A stretch of 64,000 nucleotides of DNA, from positions 372,001 through 436,000 of the forward strand of contig NZ_QFFJ01000001.1 of the NCBI RefSeq assembly GCF_003308995.1, given 5' to 3'. The position numbers were made by a program, and so were the translations under genes. Positions 8,196 to 16,739 of this stretch are shown piece after piece. The stretch comes from Chitinophaga flava. GTDB lineage: Bacteria; Bacteroidota; Bacteroidia; Chitinophagales; Chitinophagaceae. The first letter of the stretch is position 1; each line of letters starts with the position of its first letter. A model generated the notes under the pieces. That model was not told where the DNA came from and did no database searches. It worked only from the letters and a program-made list of their open reading frames with translations.

Positions 8196-11100
8196 TTATT
8201 CCTGCTCCAGTAATAATTGCATGAGTTGTTCTTTGATTTCTGCGGAAGGTTCTTTCCAGAGGCCCCGCTGGATGGCCTCCAGCATACGGCTGCTCATATC
8301 CTGCAGTGCATGGGGATTTGACTGTTGAAGGAACTCGCGGTTGGTCTCGTTCAGCAGATAGGCATTGGTGATTCCCTCATACATAAAATCATCAATCAGG
8401 CCGGTGGTAGCACTATATGCGAAAAGATAATCCATGGTGGCGGCCATTTCGAAGGCGCCCTTATAGCCATGGCGGCGCATACCAGCCATCCATTTTTCAT
8501 TGATCACACGGGAGCGGTATACTTTCAGCAATTCTTCCCGAAGGGATTTAACACGCGGATTTTCGGGCCTGGAGTGATCACCGAAATACATAATGGGCTG
8601 CGTGCCCGTCACCTGCTCCACTGCGTTAGCCATTCCTCCGTGAAACTGGTAATAATCGTCGGAGTCGAGGATATCATGCTCACGGTTGTCCTGGTTGTGC
8701 ATCACCACCTGGATATTGGACAGGCGGTTGCGGAATGCTTCATAGGCCGATACACCCTGCTGCCGCCCATGGTAGGCGTAGGCACTCCAGTTCATATATA
8801 CCAGTGCCAGGTCTTCCCGGGTAGTCCAGTTTTTTTCATCGATCAAAGCCTGCAGACCGGCACCGTAGGCTCCGGGCTTGGAGCCGAATACACGGTAAGA
8901 CGCCCATTCCGCGGCTTTTTCAACGGAGAGTCCTTTTTGTTCCCAGGTATTTTTTTCCTGCAGATAACGGGCGCGGATAGGATTGTCTTCCGGCGATTCA
9001 TCCAGTGTGATGAGCTTTGCCACGACCGCATTAAAGAGAGAGATCATATCCGGGAACGCATCGCGGAAGAAGCCGGAGATACGCAAAGTAACATCGATAC
9101 GCGGTCTTCTCAGCTCTATGAGGGATATCACTTCAAAATCTGTTACCCGACGGCTTTCGGCTTGCCATTTGGGTTTTACGCCCATCAGCGCAAAAGCCTG
9201 TGCCAGATCATCACCGCCGGTACGCATGGTAGCCGTGCCCCATACCGACAGTCCTATGCTGCGGGGATACTCTCCATGTTCCTGCAGGTAACGGTCTATC
9301 AGCAGGCGGGCGCTCTTTTGTCCAAGCTGCCAGGCCGTTTCTGTAGGGATGCTGCGTACATCCACAGAGTAAAAGTTGCGACCTGTAGGCAATATGCCAA
9401 CCCTCCCGCGGGTAGGTGCTCCTGAGGCTCCCGAAGGTACATATCCACCAGACAGCCCTTTCAGCAAATGGGTTATTTCATCTGTAGTAGCCATTACCCG
9501 GGGTAGTGTATCCTGTTGTATCCGTGTAAGTACGGCCGTAGTGGCTGGTCCGGCGGCGGGCATAACTCCTGCAGTTAAACTTTCCATATAACTAAGGGCC
9601 GTTTTTTCCAGGTGTTCCACTACATCACCGGTAGTGCGACAGGTGGTACCTTCCAGGGCTAACGGTGCCGCATAATCGCAATTAAGCGGATCAAATGCCA
9701 ACTGCATATCCCGGGCTATAGCCTGGGTAATACCCGGCCAGCCATAACCAGGCAGGCGGTGCAGGGCCACCAGCAAGCTATGCAGCTGTTCACCTGCAGG
9801 AGGGCGGCCAAAGATATGCAGGCCATCACGGATCTGTGATTCTTTCAGTTCACAGAGATAGGCGTCCAGCTTCAGTAACAGCTCATCGATATCACGACCA
9901 TCTGTTTGCAGGTCTTCCAGCAGATGTTCCTGTTTGACCAGATTGCGGATGCTGGTACGTATCAGCGTGGCCCGGCGCGCATCCAGACTGGCAGCTTCGT
10001 AATACTCGTCCACCAGCTGTTCCAGTTTGATGAGTGTACCATAATTTTCAGCCCTTGCCATTGGCGGCACCAGGTGGTCGATGATCACGGCATGATTGCG
10101 GCGTTTGGCCTGTGTACCCTCGCCGGGATCGTTGACGATAAAGGGGTAAAAATGAGGTAACACAGGGAACAGGGCGGCGGGGAAACAGCTGTCTGTGCCC
10201 AATGCCACACTTTTTCCCGGCAGCCATTCCAGATTGCCATGTTTGCCGGTATGTACCACTGCATCTGCTTTGAACTGGTGATGCAGCCAGCAGTAAAAAG
10301 CCAGGTAATCGAAGGTCGGCGGCAGATCGGGACTATGATAAATACTTTTGGGATCACTGTTATAACCACGTGCCGGCTGTATGCTCACAAAAATATTGCC
10401 CAGCATGCAGCCCGGCAGCGCAAAACGTCCTTCTGTATAGCTTGCTGCGTCTTCAGGATTACCCCACTGTTGTTCTACCTTTTCACGCAAGGCAGGTGAT
10501 AAATGCCGGTACCAGTCGAAAAACACAGCTTCCTCCAGAAAAACCTGATAAGGACGGGTATAAAAAGTAGCGGTATCGTTGGTGATGTAATGCGTCAGCA
10601 GTTCCATCAGTGCGGCGCTGTCTGCCGGCATGTAAGTGCCTGTTGCATAACCTGCCTCTTTTAAGGCATGCAGGATAGCCACCACACTGGCTGGTGTGTC
10701 CAGCCCCACCCCGTTGGCCAGCCGGCTGTCTTTATTGGGATAGTTGGGCATGATGAGCGCCACCTTTTTAGCAGCATTGTTCAGCTGTTGCAGCTTCACC
10801 CAGTGCAACGCCATCTCCACTACCCTGTCGCATCCTGGCTCATAAGCCTGATAAGATACCGTACTGGAATCAGTGAGCGGGTCCTTACCGTTATCTGACT
10901 TAAACGATACAGCTGTGCCGATAATACGTCCATCCATTTCCGGAAGGGCTATATTGATCGCCACATCTGTAGGCGGTAATCCAAACAGGCCAGCTTCCCA
11001 CTGTTCTTTTGTGCAGGAAGCAAAAACAGCCTGTATAACAGGCACGCCTAATCGTGAATAAATGAACGTATCTTCCGCTTCATTGTCATCCAGCGATTTG

Positions 11101-11933
11101 GTGGAAAAGCTGGTGGTATTGAGCATTACAGCCGGTGATACCGCCCCCTCATCTGTCAGGAAACGGTATAATACTTCCAGCACAGCTGCATCACGGAGGT
11201 TGGACACATATACCGGCATGGGCTGTAACCCACGCTGTTGCAACATCTCACACAACACCTCCACCGGCGCGGTGTTACCAGCCACATAGTGAGTCCGGTA
11301 AATAACGATGGGCACCAGCGGAAGCCTTGTGTCAGCCTTCATGCTGAAAGCATTTCTATCCGTGATATCATTGCCCGGCAGGGCAATGAAAATATCTGGC
11401 AGAGACACAGGTGGTGGCACTTCGGCTGGCATCTCCAGAAAACAACTCCAGAGATATTGCAGGCAATACTGCAGGTTCCGGGGACCGCCCGCAGAAAAAT
11501 ACTTCCATACCCTATCCGTTACCGTTATAGGTGCAGTAGAAGCTTCCATCAGCTCGAGGTCCGGCGCATCGTATCCGGGCAGAAACAGTACCGGAATATT
11601 CCACTGCCCGCAGTAATGCCGGAGTGTTTCCACCAGATAACTGTAATATCCTTTGCCGCCCAACAGCCGGCACACCACCAGTTTTGCATGCCTGACCACA
11701 TTTTCCACGTAATGATCGATAGACAGTTCCTGCCGCAGAAACACGAGATTAGCCATACGCAGGGAGGGCAATGGATTACCCGCTGCGTATAGCGCATGCC
11801 AGGCTGTATTCAGCGCATGAATCTCTGTATCTGCGGACGAAAGAAAGACTATGTCACCAGGCTGTTGTTCCACCATAAAAACGCCGTCGTTATTAGGGTT
11901 CCAGCCTCCGGGAATCGTTGCGATCAGGTGCAT
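8196..11933 (-). CDS. cobN: CobN-type cobaltochelatase large subunit
   Basis: A 1245-residue protein of the CobN/BchH magnesium-cobalt chelatase family at close to full family length. It starts MHLIATIPGGWN and contains the family phrases VVHTGKHGNLEWLPGKS, NGVGLDTPAS, GRNFYSVDVRSIPT, SVWGTATMRTGGDDLAQAF and MYFGDHSRPENPRVKSL. CobN inserts Co2+ into hydrogenobyrinate a,c-diamide together with an AAA+ and a VWA subunit. Here the partners would be the ChlI-like and VWA proteins encoded 2-3 kb upstream in the same operon rather than CobS/CobT. The coexistence with CbiX, which inserts cobalt early, leaves its exact substrate open. It follows cobW after 8 bases. Confidence 0.93.
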   Translation of the reverse strand: MHLIATIPGGWNPNNDGVFMVEQQPGDIVFLSSADTEIHALNTAWHALYAAGNPLPSLRMANLVFLRQELSIDHYVENVVRHAKLVVCRLLGGKGYYSYLVETLRHYCGQWNIPVLFLPGYDAPDLELMEASTAPITVTDRVWKYFSAGGPRNLQYCLQYLWSCFLEMPAEVPPPVSLPDIFIALPGNDITDRNAFSMKADTRLPLVPIVIYRTHYVAGNTAPVEVLCEMLQQRGLQPMPVYVSNLRDAAVLEVLYRFLTDEGAVSPAVMLNTTSFSTKSLDDNEAEDTFIYSRLGVPVIQAVFASCTKEQWEAGLFGLPPTDVAINIALPEMDGRIIGTAVSFKSDNGKDPLTDSSTVSYQAYEPGCDRVVEMALHWVKLQQLNNAAKKVALIMPNYPNKDSRLANGVGLDTPASVVAILHALKEAGYATGTYMPADSAALMELLTHYITNDTATFYTRPYQVFLEEAVFFDWYRHLSPALREKVEQQWGNPEDAASYTEGRFALPGCMLGNIFVSIQPARGYNSDPKSIYHSPDLPPTFDYLAFYCWLHHQFKADAVVHTGKHGNLEWLPGKSVALGTDSCFPAALFPVLPHFYPFIVNDPGEGTQAKRRNHAVIIDHLVPPMARAENYGTLIKLEQLVDEYYEAASLDARRATLIRTSIRNLVKQEHLLEDLQTDGRDIDELLLKLDAYLCELKESQIRDGLHIFGRPPAGEQLHSLLVALHRLPGYGWPGITQAIARDMQLAFDPLNCDYAAPLALEGTTCRTTGDVVEHLEKTALSYMESLTAGVMPAAGPATTAVLTRIQQDTLPRVMATTDEITHLLKGLSGGYVPSGASGAPTRGRVGILPTGRNFYSVDVRSIPTETAWQLGQKSARLLIDRYLQEHGEYPRSIGLSVWGTATMRTGGDDLAQAFALMGVKPKWQAESRRVTDFEVISLIELRRPRIDVTLRISGFFRDAFPDMISLFNAVVAKLITLDESPEDNPIRARYLQEKNTWEQKGLSVEKAAEWASYRVFGSKPGAYGAGLQALIDEKNWTTREDLALVYMNWSAYAYHGRQQGVSAYEAFRNRLSNIQVVMHNQDNREHDILDSDDYYQFHGGMANAVEQVTGTQPIMYFGDHSRPENPRVKSLREELLKVYRSRVINEKWMAGMRRHGYKGAFEMAATMDYLFAYSATTGLIDDFMYEGITNAYLLNETNREFLQQSNPHALQDMSSRMLEAIQRGLWKEPSAEIKEQLMQLLLEQE

Positions 11934-11941
11934 AAAATATT

Positions 11942-12970
11942 TTAGTTGTTTAAAGATTGTGTAATCGCTGCTTCGTCAAGATCATGGCCAATCACTACCA
12001 ATGCGGTCTTTCTCTCTTCGCTAGCTTTCCAGGGGCGATCGAAGTAGTGTTCAAAACGCTGGGATACACCCTGTAACACCATGCGCATCGGCTTTCCGGG
12101 TACATCAATGAAACCTTTGATACGATAGATTTCATGCTGACCTACCAGCGCGATACATTTTTCAGTGAGTGATTCCGGTGTATGCGGTACCGTTATATCA
12201 ACCACAAAAGACTGGATATCTTCATCATGATGATGGTGATCGTGGCCATTGGCATGATCTTCTTCGTGATGGGAATGGCGGTTGTCCAGATCATCCTCGG
12301 CAGCAGCACCGATGCCCAGTAAAACGCCAGGATCAGCCTGACCTTTGGAGGCTGTGATCACTTTAACGCCTGTACGCAGTTGATTACTCACGATTCCTTT
12401 CACCTGTTCAAAAGCTTCTGCAGACAGGAGATCAGACTTGGTCATCACTACGAGGTCCGCGCAGGACAGCTGGTCTTCAAATAACTCCTCAATAGGTGTT
12501 TCATGGTCCAGGCTGTCATCCGACAGGCGTTGTGCCTGTACCAGTTCCCGGTTGCAGATTTCGCCGGTGGCCTGTCCTACAGCATCTACCACAGTTACTA
12601 CGGCATCAACGGTGATCTGTGGTTTCAGGTCGGGCCAGTTGAAGGCGTGTAATAACGGTTTGGGCAGGGCCAGCCCGGATGTTTCGATGATGATATGATC
12701 AATATTTTCCTTACGCTCCATCAGTTCGAGCATAACGGGCAGAAACTCTTCCTGCACCGTACAGCACAGGCAGCCGTTATTCAGCTCTACGATGTCTTCT
12801 TCATTTTCGCAACATGATTTGATCAGCTCTCCGTCTATGCCCATGGCGCCAAATTCATTGACTACCACAGCAAGACGACGGCCCTGGTTATTACGCAGGA
12901 GATGGCTGATCAGCGTGGTTTTCCCTGAGCCGAGAAAACCGGTAACGATGGTAACTGGAACCTTTTTCAT
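11942..12970 (-). CDS. cobW: CobW-family G3E GTPase (metallochaperone)
   Basis: 342 residues. The P-loop GFLGSGKTT is at residues 11-19, the zinc/cobalt-type metal motif GCLCC at 66-70, and the NKxD-like guanine motif appears as TKSDLLS. A histidine/acid-rich linker (RHSHHEEDHANGHDHHHHDED) precedes the C-terminal CobW_C domain. G3E GTPases load metals onto client proteins. Placement between the adenosyltransferase and cobN indicates cobalt delivery, as proposed for CobW in cobalamin synthesis. The His-rich stretch could bind Co2+ or Zn2+. Confidence 0.93.
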   Translation of the reverse strand: MKKVPVTIVTGFLGSGKTTLISHLLRNNQGRRLAVVVNEFGAMGIDGELIKSCCENEEDIVELNNGCLCCTVQEEFLPVMLELMERKENIDHIIIETSGLALPKPLLHAFNWPDLKPQITVDAVVTVVDAVGQATGEICNRELVQAQRLSDDSLDHETPIEELFEDQLSCADLVVMTKSDLLSAEAFEQVKGIVSNQLRTGVKVITASKGQADPGVLLGIGAAAEDDLDNRHSHHEEDHANGHDHHHHDEDIQSFVVDITVPHTPESLTEKCIALVGQHEIYRIKGFIDVPGKPMRMVLQGVSQRFEHYFDRPWKASEERKTALVVIGHDLDEAAITQSLNN

Positions 12971-13004
12971 TTTTTAATTTTTTGATTTTGATTCTGGGAT
13001 TTCG

Positions 13005-13598
13005 CTATTCTTTGATGATGGATGGATCTGTTTTTTTTCTTTTATAGAGGAACAACTGCCATTTCTCCTCTGCCACACCTGCTTTGTCCATTTCTGCGCG
13101 GGCGAGAATAAAGAACAGGTCAGACAGACGGTTGATATAAGCAGGGATATAATCTTCTATTGTATCTTCTTTCATCAGCGATACCAACAGCCGTTCTCCG
13201 CGACGCATCTGGGTACGCACCACATGACAGAGAGCGGAGATTTCATTACCACCTGGCAACAGAAAATAATCTGAAGCCGTGGTGATACCTGCTTCCAGCT
13301 CATCAATCCACTGTTCGCAGAAAGCGGCGCCATCAACCGGTTTAGGATTGGGGTTTTCCTTTTTGCAGTCGGATGGGCGTGCCAGGTGAGACATCATGTC
13401 CATCATATCTTTCTGGATACGGTGCAGATTGGGCTGCCAGGGGTGATCTGTGCTTAGTTTGGCGCGGAGCAGGCCAATCGTGGAATTGACCTCATCGAGC
13501 GTACCGTAGCAATTGACGCGGGTATCATCCTTGAACACTCTTTTACCACCGAAGAGTGCTGTGGTACCCTGATCTCCCTTTTTTGTATAAATTTTCAT
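13005..13598 (-). CDS. pduO: PduO-type ATP:cob(I)alamin adenosyltransferase
   Basis: 197 residues, full length for the family. The N-terminal motif KIYTKKGDQGTTALFGG binds ATP, and YGTLDEVNSTIGLLRA continues the conserved segment. The RRGERLLVSL segment carries the conserved arginine-rich helix, and INRLSDLFFILAR is the C-terminal family signature. The enzyme transfers the 5'-deoxyadenosyl group of ATP to the reduced cobalt of corrinoids. Its place between the VWA subunit gene and cobW fits a role at the adenosylation step after ring amidation has begun. Confidence 0.93.
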   Translation of the reverse strand: MKIYTKKGDQGTTALFGGKRVFKDDTRVNCYGTLDEVNSTIGLLRAKLSTDHPWQPNLHRIQKDMMDMMSHLARPSDCKKENPNPKPVDGAAFCEQWIDELEAGITTASDYFLLPGGNEISALCHVVRTQMRRGERLLVSLMKEDTIEDYIPAYINRLSDLFFILARAEMDKAGVAEEKWQLFLYKRKKTDPSIIKE

Positions 13599-13610
13599 GT
13601 GATGAATAAT

Positions 13611-14294
13611 TTAAGCTGAATAAATTTCCGGCCCGAATACTTTGCAGCCCAGCTTTTCCGCCAATGTGACGGCCATATTGAGACGCGGATATCCGGTTTC
13701 GGTATTGATGATACTGGTGTGTTTACAGTGACGGCGGAGCTGTTCGCGGAAAATGGTTACTGCCTCCTCAAAGGGTTGATTCGTGGTACCCGCATTGACC
13801 CGTCCGTCGGTGAACAGATAGAGCTGATAGTCCCCATTCGGCCTTATCATTTGGGCCATCTGCCGGAAACCTGCTGCCAGGTTGGTTTTACCACCGGTCC
13901 GCAAAGAGGCCAGCGCTTCGTTGATCTGCGACAGCTGTGTAGTAAAAGGTATAATCACGGAAGCTGTTCCCTGTGCCAGCGCTATAACACTCACCTGCGG
14001 ACGTTGCTGACGATATCGGAACAACATATCGGTGATCAGTCCTTTTACCAGGCTTATCTGCCGGTCGGCAGCCATGGAGGCGCTGCTGTCTACCAGGACG
14101 AATAAACGTAAAGCCGTTTTTTGTTGTACCGGCCTTTTTTTGATTACACAGGTCTGATGCACCAGGTAATGTTTTACAGTAGCCAGCAGATCGTTTTCCT
14201 GCTGATGGCCTGCGGAGCGGGACAAGAGCTGATGGGAGGCCAGCGGCACCCGTGCGATGGTTCCTTTCCGAGCACCTTGCATGCCCGTTTTCAC
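13611..14294 (-). CDS. VWA-domain (ChlD/BchD C-terminal-like) chelatase subunit, start uncertain
   Basis: 227 residues from the GTG at 14294. A von Willebrand factor A fold carries the MIDAS sequence DSSAS (Asp 69, Ser 71, Ser 73) and a later TDGRVNAG. The protein matches the C-terminal third of BchD/ChlD and pairs with the ChlI-like AAA+ gene just upstream. Together they should energise CobN. The open frame continues upstream of the GTG for 35 codons to a TAG, with protein-like content (DKKSQPLQDYLFQAASATAK), but no ATG, GTG or TTG is available. The only tightly coupled candidate is an ATA at 14361-14363 overlapping the chlI stop. The true protein may therefore be about 250 residues. Confidence 0.85.
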   Translation of the reverse strand: MKTGMQGARKGTIARVPLASHQLLSRSAGHQQENDLLATVKHYLVHQTCVIKKRPVQQKTALRLFVLVDSSASMAADRQISLVKGLITDMLFRYRQQRPQVSVIALAQGTASVIIPFTTQLSQINEALASLRTGGKTNLAAGFRQMAQMIRPNGDYQLYLFTDGRVNAGTTNQPFEEAVTIFREQLRRHCKHTSIINTETGYPRLNMAVTLAEKLGCKVFGPEIYSA

Positions 14295-14359
14295 CGGAAT
14301 TTTAGCGGTTGCCGATGCAGCCTGGAAAAGATAATCCTGTAATGGCTGAGACTTTTTAT

Positions 14360-15310
14360 CTATAGATTCCTGCTGCTTTCCGTGTGATATTCCCCCCTAT
14401 CCGGCGAAGGCGCATGCTCCCGCTGACGTTGTTGTGAACGTGGTGGCTGGTTGCGTTGTTTGCTGCGATGCGCCAGTACCAGCGGCGCCACATGATGCAC
14501 ATCGGCGCTGGTGACTGCCAACCGGTTACCGAAGGCTGCATAAGCCCTCGCCGCTTTTATAATCAGGATATCCGCGCGCATACCTTCTGCCTGATGTTCC
14601 AGACAGAGGTCTGCCACTTCCAGATAGGTATCTTCTGAAACATACACCTGGTCGAGTAAGGTGCGGGCCAGATTAACAGCCCTGTTCATCTCCCGTTCTG
14701 TTTCTGCGAAAGCATGTACAAACTCCTGTGGACGGGCATCAAAAGCCAGGCGGCGCTGCATAATCGTAGCACGTTGTACCTTATCAATAGGCGTACTAAC
14801 GGTAACGCATAAACCGAAACGATCCAGCAACTGCGGACGCAGCTCCCCTTCTTCCGGGTTCATGGTACCGATGAGAATAAAGCGGCTGTCCTGCCAGGCA
14901 GAAAGCCCATCCCTCTCCAGATAATACCCTCCGCTGGAAGAAGCATCCAGCAGCACATCCATGATATAATCATTGAGCAGATTCACTTCATCGATATACA
15001 AAATACCTCCGTGAGCGGCTGCCAGCAAGCCTTTCCTTACCTGTTCCCTTTTTTCATTGATCAATACTTCCAGGTCTACACTGCCCAACACACGATCTTC
15101 GGTAGCACCTACCGGCAGATTCACAAACGGGAACGGCTGTACGCCATTATGTAATAAACTGGCCAATGCCCTTACGGTAGTCGTTTTACCGGTGCCTTTA
15201 TCTCCCATCACCAGCACACCACCCAGGGAAGGATCGATGGTGGTGAGCAGCAGCGCCAGTTTAAACTGGTCTTGTCCACAGATGGCCGTAAACGGATAAT
15301 ATGGTTTCAT
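14360..15310 (-). CDS. ChlI/BchI-like AAA+ ATPase of a metal chelatase
   Basis: 316 residues. Walker A GDKGTGKTT is at residues 36-44, Walker B ILYIDEVNLL at about 103-112, and the GTMNPEEGELRPQLLDRFG segment includes the sensor and arginine-finger region of the magnesium-chelatase I subunit. The family drives metal insertion by the large CobN/ChlH subunit. Its ATG overlaps the stop of the upstream transporter-like gene in an ATGA arrangement, so translation is coupled. Lacking magnesium-chelatase or chlorophyll genes in the window, the likely client is CobN. Confidence 0.92.
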   Translation of the reverse strand: MKPYYPFTAICGQDQFKLALLLTTIDPSLGGVLVMGDKGTGKTTTVRALASLLHNGVQPFPFVNLPVGATEDRVLGSVDLEVLINEKREQVRKGLLAAAHGGILYIDEVNLLNDYIMDVLLDASSSGGYYLERDGLSAWQDSRFILIGTMNPEEGELRPQLLDRFGLCVTVSTPIDKVQRATIMQRRLAFDARPQEFVHAFAETEREMNRAVNLARTLLDQVYVSEDTYLEVADLCLEHQAEGMRADILIIKAARAYAAFGNRLAVTSADVHHVAPLVLAHRSKQRNQPPRSQQRQREHAPSPDRGEYHTESSRNL

Positions 15311-15948
15311 GGCAGAAATTCCTTAAATGATTCATATAAACAAAACACTCCTATCACAATAGAGAAAGTCCCCACTGCGTAATTGATACCTTTCACCGAA
15401 GGTTTCCACTTTCCGGAGAAGCGGCGTACAGACAAGGCAAACAGGCAGCTGTAACCCGTCATTGCCACGATGATGCCGATGCTTTGCAGTATCAGGATAC
15501 CAACGGCTGCATAAGCATCACTGGCAGCCAGCGTAAATGCCAGCGTACAGGCGCCACCGGTACCTGCCAGTCCGTGTAACATACCGATCCAGAAAGAGCG
15601 ACTTAATACACTACCAGTTGGAACATGTACATGCGTATGCTGTCTGGCCACAAAATTGCGCCGGTAGGCGGTAATGCCCAGCCATATCATCACCGGGCCT
15701 ATCAGAAACTCCACATACCCCGCGATATGCAGGGATAATGCGGATTTCAGAATGAGGATGAAGACACCAAATATGACTAACGTCAACGAATGCCCCAAAG
15801 CCCACTGAGAGGAACGCCACATCAGCTGGCGCATCCGCTGCTGCTGATTATCACCTGTAGCCAGTACAGATACTGCCGCCACATGGTCCGGCTCAAAAGA
15901 ATGCTGGATGCCCAGCAGAAATGAGTCTACAAATAAAGGAACGAGCAT
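15307..15948 (-). CDS. HX4DH-type nickel/cobalt transporter-like membrane protein
   Basis: 213 residues with about six membrane helices. The first helix holds the metal-binding signature His16-x4-Asp21-His22 (HSFEPDH), as in the NiCoT/UreH/HupE-like transporters, and a second loop has MLHGLAGTGGACTLA. It should move Co2+ or Ni2+ across the inner membrane. Context in a cobalamin operon favours cobalt. A close paralogue (16030-16728) precedes it, with a REP-like palindrome in the 81-base gap between them. Some databases would label this fold as a sulfite exporter/urease accessory protein. Confidence 0.82.
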   Translation of the reverse strand: MLVPLFVDSFLLGIQHSFEPDHVAAVSVLATGDNQQQRMRQLMWRSSQWALGHSLTLVIFGVFILILKSALSLHIAGYVEFLIGPVMIWLGITAYRRNFVARQHTHVHVPTGSVLSRSFWIGMLHGLAGTGGACTLAFTLAASDAYAAVGILILQSIGIIVAMTGYSCLFALSVRRFSGKWKPSVKGINYAVGTFSIVIGVFCLYESFKEFLP

Positions 15949-15974
15949 GTGAAATCAATTACGAATTATCAATT

Positions 15975-15997
15975 CCCAGGACTAAAGTCCTGGGCTA
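15975..15997. repeat. REP-like palindrome between the two transporter genes
   Basis: A 23-base element, CCCAGGACTAAAGTCCTGG followed by GCTA, with a perfect 8-bp stem. It is the same element as that at 48405-48427 except for one compensatory base-pair change (G-C to A-U) and one loop base. It sits inside the cob operon where an internal terminator or RNA-processing site would affect downstream genes. Confidence 0.75.
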
Positions 15998-16029
15998 GAT
16001 TAGTGGTATTTATAAGATGACGAATGATA

Positions 16030-16728
16030 TCACCATTCTGTGATGGCATTATAGATCCATAACAGGCCGATCATAATGGAGAATACACCGACCACGGCGT
16101 TGATCACTTTAAAAGCGATCTGGTTTCTTTCGATAAACCGCGACATAGAGAAAGCTAATACACAGCTGTAGGTCGTCATAGCGATGATAATACCTACACT
16201 TTGCAGTACGATGATCCATACGGCAGTGCGGGTATCTGTAGCTGCGAGGGTGAGCGCTACCGCGCATGCGCCGCCGGTGCCGGCCAGTCCATGCAGCATC
16301 CCTACCCAGAAAGACCTGCTCAGCGGGTTCATAGCTATTTCTTCTCCCTGCCTGCCGTGAATATGCAAGGCATTGGTCAGGTGTTCGTGTTCCTCAAATT
16401 TTTTGTGTTCCGCCATCATCTCCCGGAGCTGATGGTTACGGCGTATCGCCGACCATCCAAGCCATATCATGATAGGGCCTACTGCTATCTCTGCCCAGGC
16501 AGACAGATTAAAGGGAATCGCCGATTTCAACAGCAAGGCAAAAGCGCTGAACAGCACCAGTGTCGCAGAATGCCCCAGCGCCCATTGTGATGAACGCCAT
16601 ACCAGCCGGCCAATACCAGACCCCCTCCTGTTTTTCTCAGAGGCCAGTACCGACACAGCGGCCATATGGTCTGGTTCAAAAGAATGCTGTACACCTAATA
16701 ACAATGAGTCTAACAGTAACGGATACAT
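16030..16728 (-). CDS. HX4DH-type nickel/cobalt transporter-like membrane protein, paralogue
   Basis: 232 residues, about six membrane helices. The motif His15-x4-Asp20-His21 (HSFEPDH) and the MLHGLAGTGGACAVA loop match the neighbouring protein almost exactly. It differs by a longer hydrophilic loop (REMMAEHKKFEEHEHLTN and following) rich in His and Glu that could bind metal. The tandem pair probably arose by duplication and could act as a heteromer or as two systems with different affinity. It starts 11 bases after the cbiD stop. Confidence 0.82.
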   Translation of the reverse strand: MYPLLLDSLLLGVQHSFEPDHMAAVSVLASEKNRRGSGIGRLVWRSSQWALGHSATLVLFSAFALLLKSAIPFNLSAWAEIAVGPIMIWLGWSAIRRNHQLREMMAEHKKFEEHEHLTNALHIHGRQGEEIAMNPLSRSFWVGMLHGLAGTGGACAVALTLAATDTRTAVWIIVLQSVGIIIAMTTYSCVLAFSMSRFIERNQIAFKVINAVVGVFSIMIGLLWIYNAITEW

Positions 16729-16739
16729 AATGTCTATTT

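Noticed and set aside
8325..9425. Long plus-strand frame (366 codons) opposite cobN
   Set aside because: Antisense shadow of a strongly supported gene; the translation has no recognisable domain.
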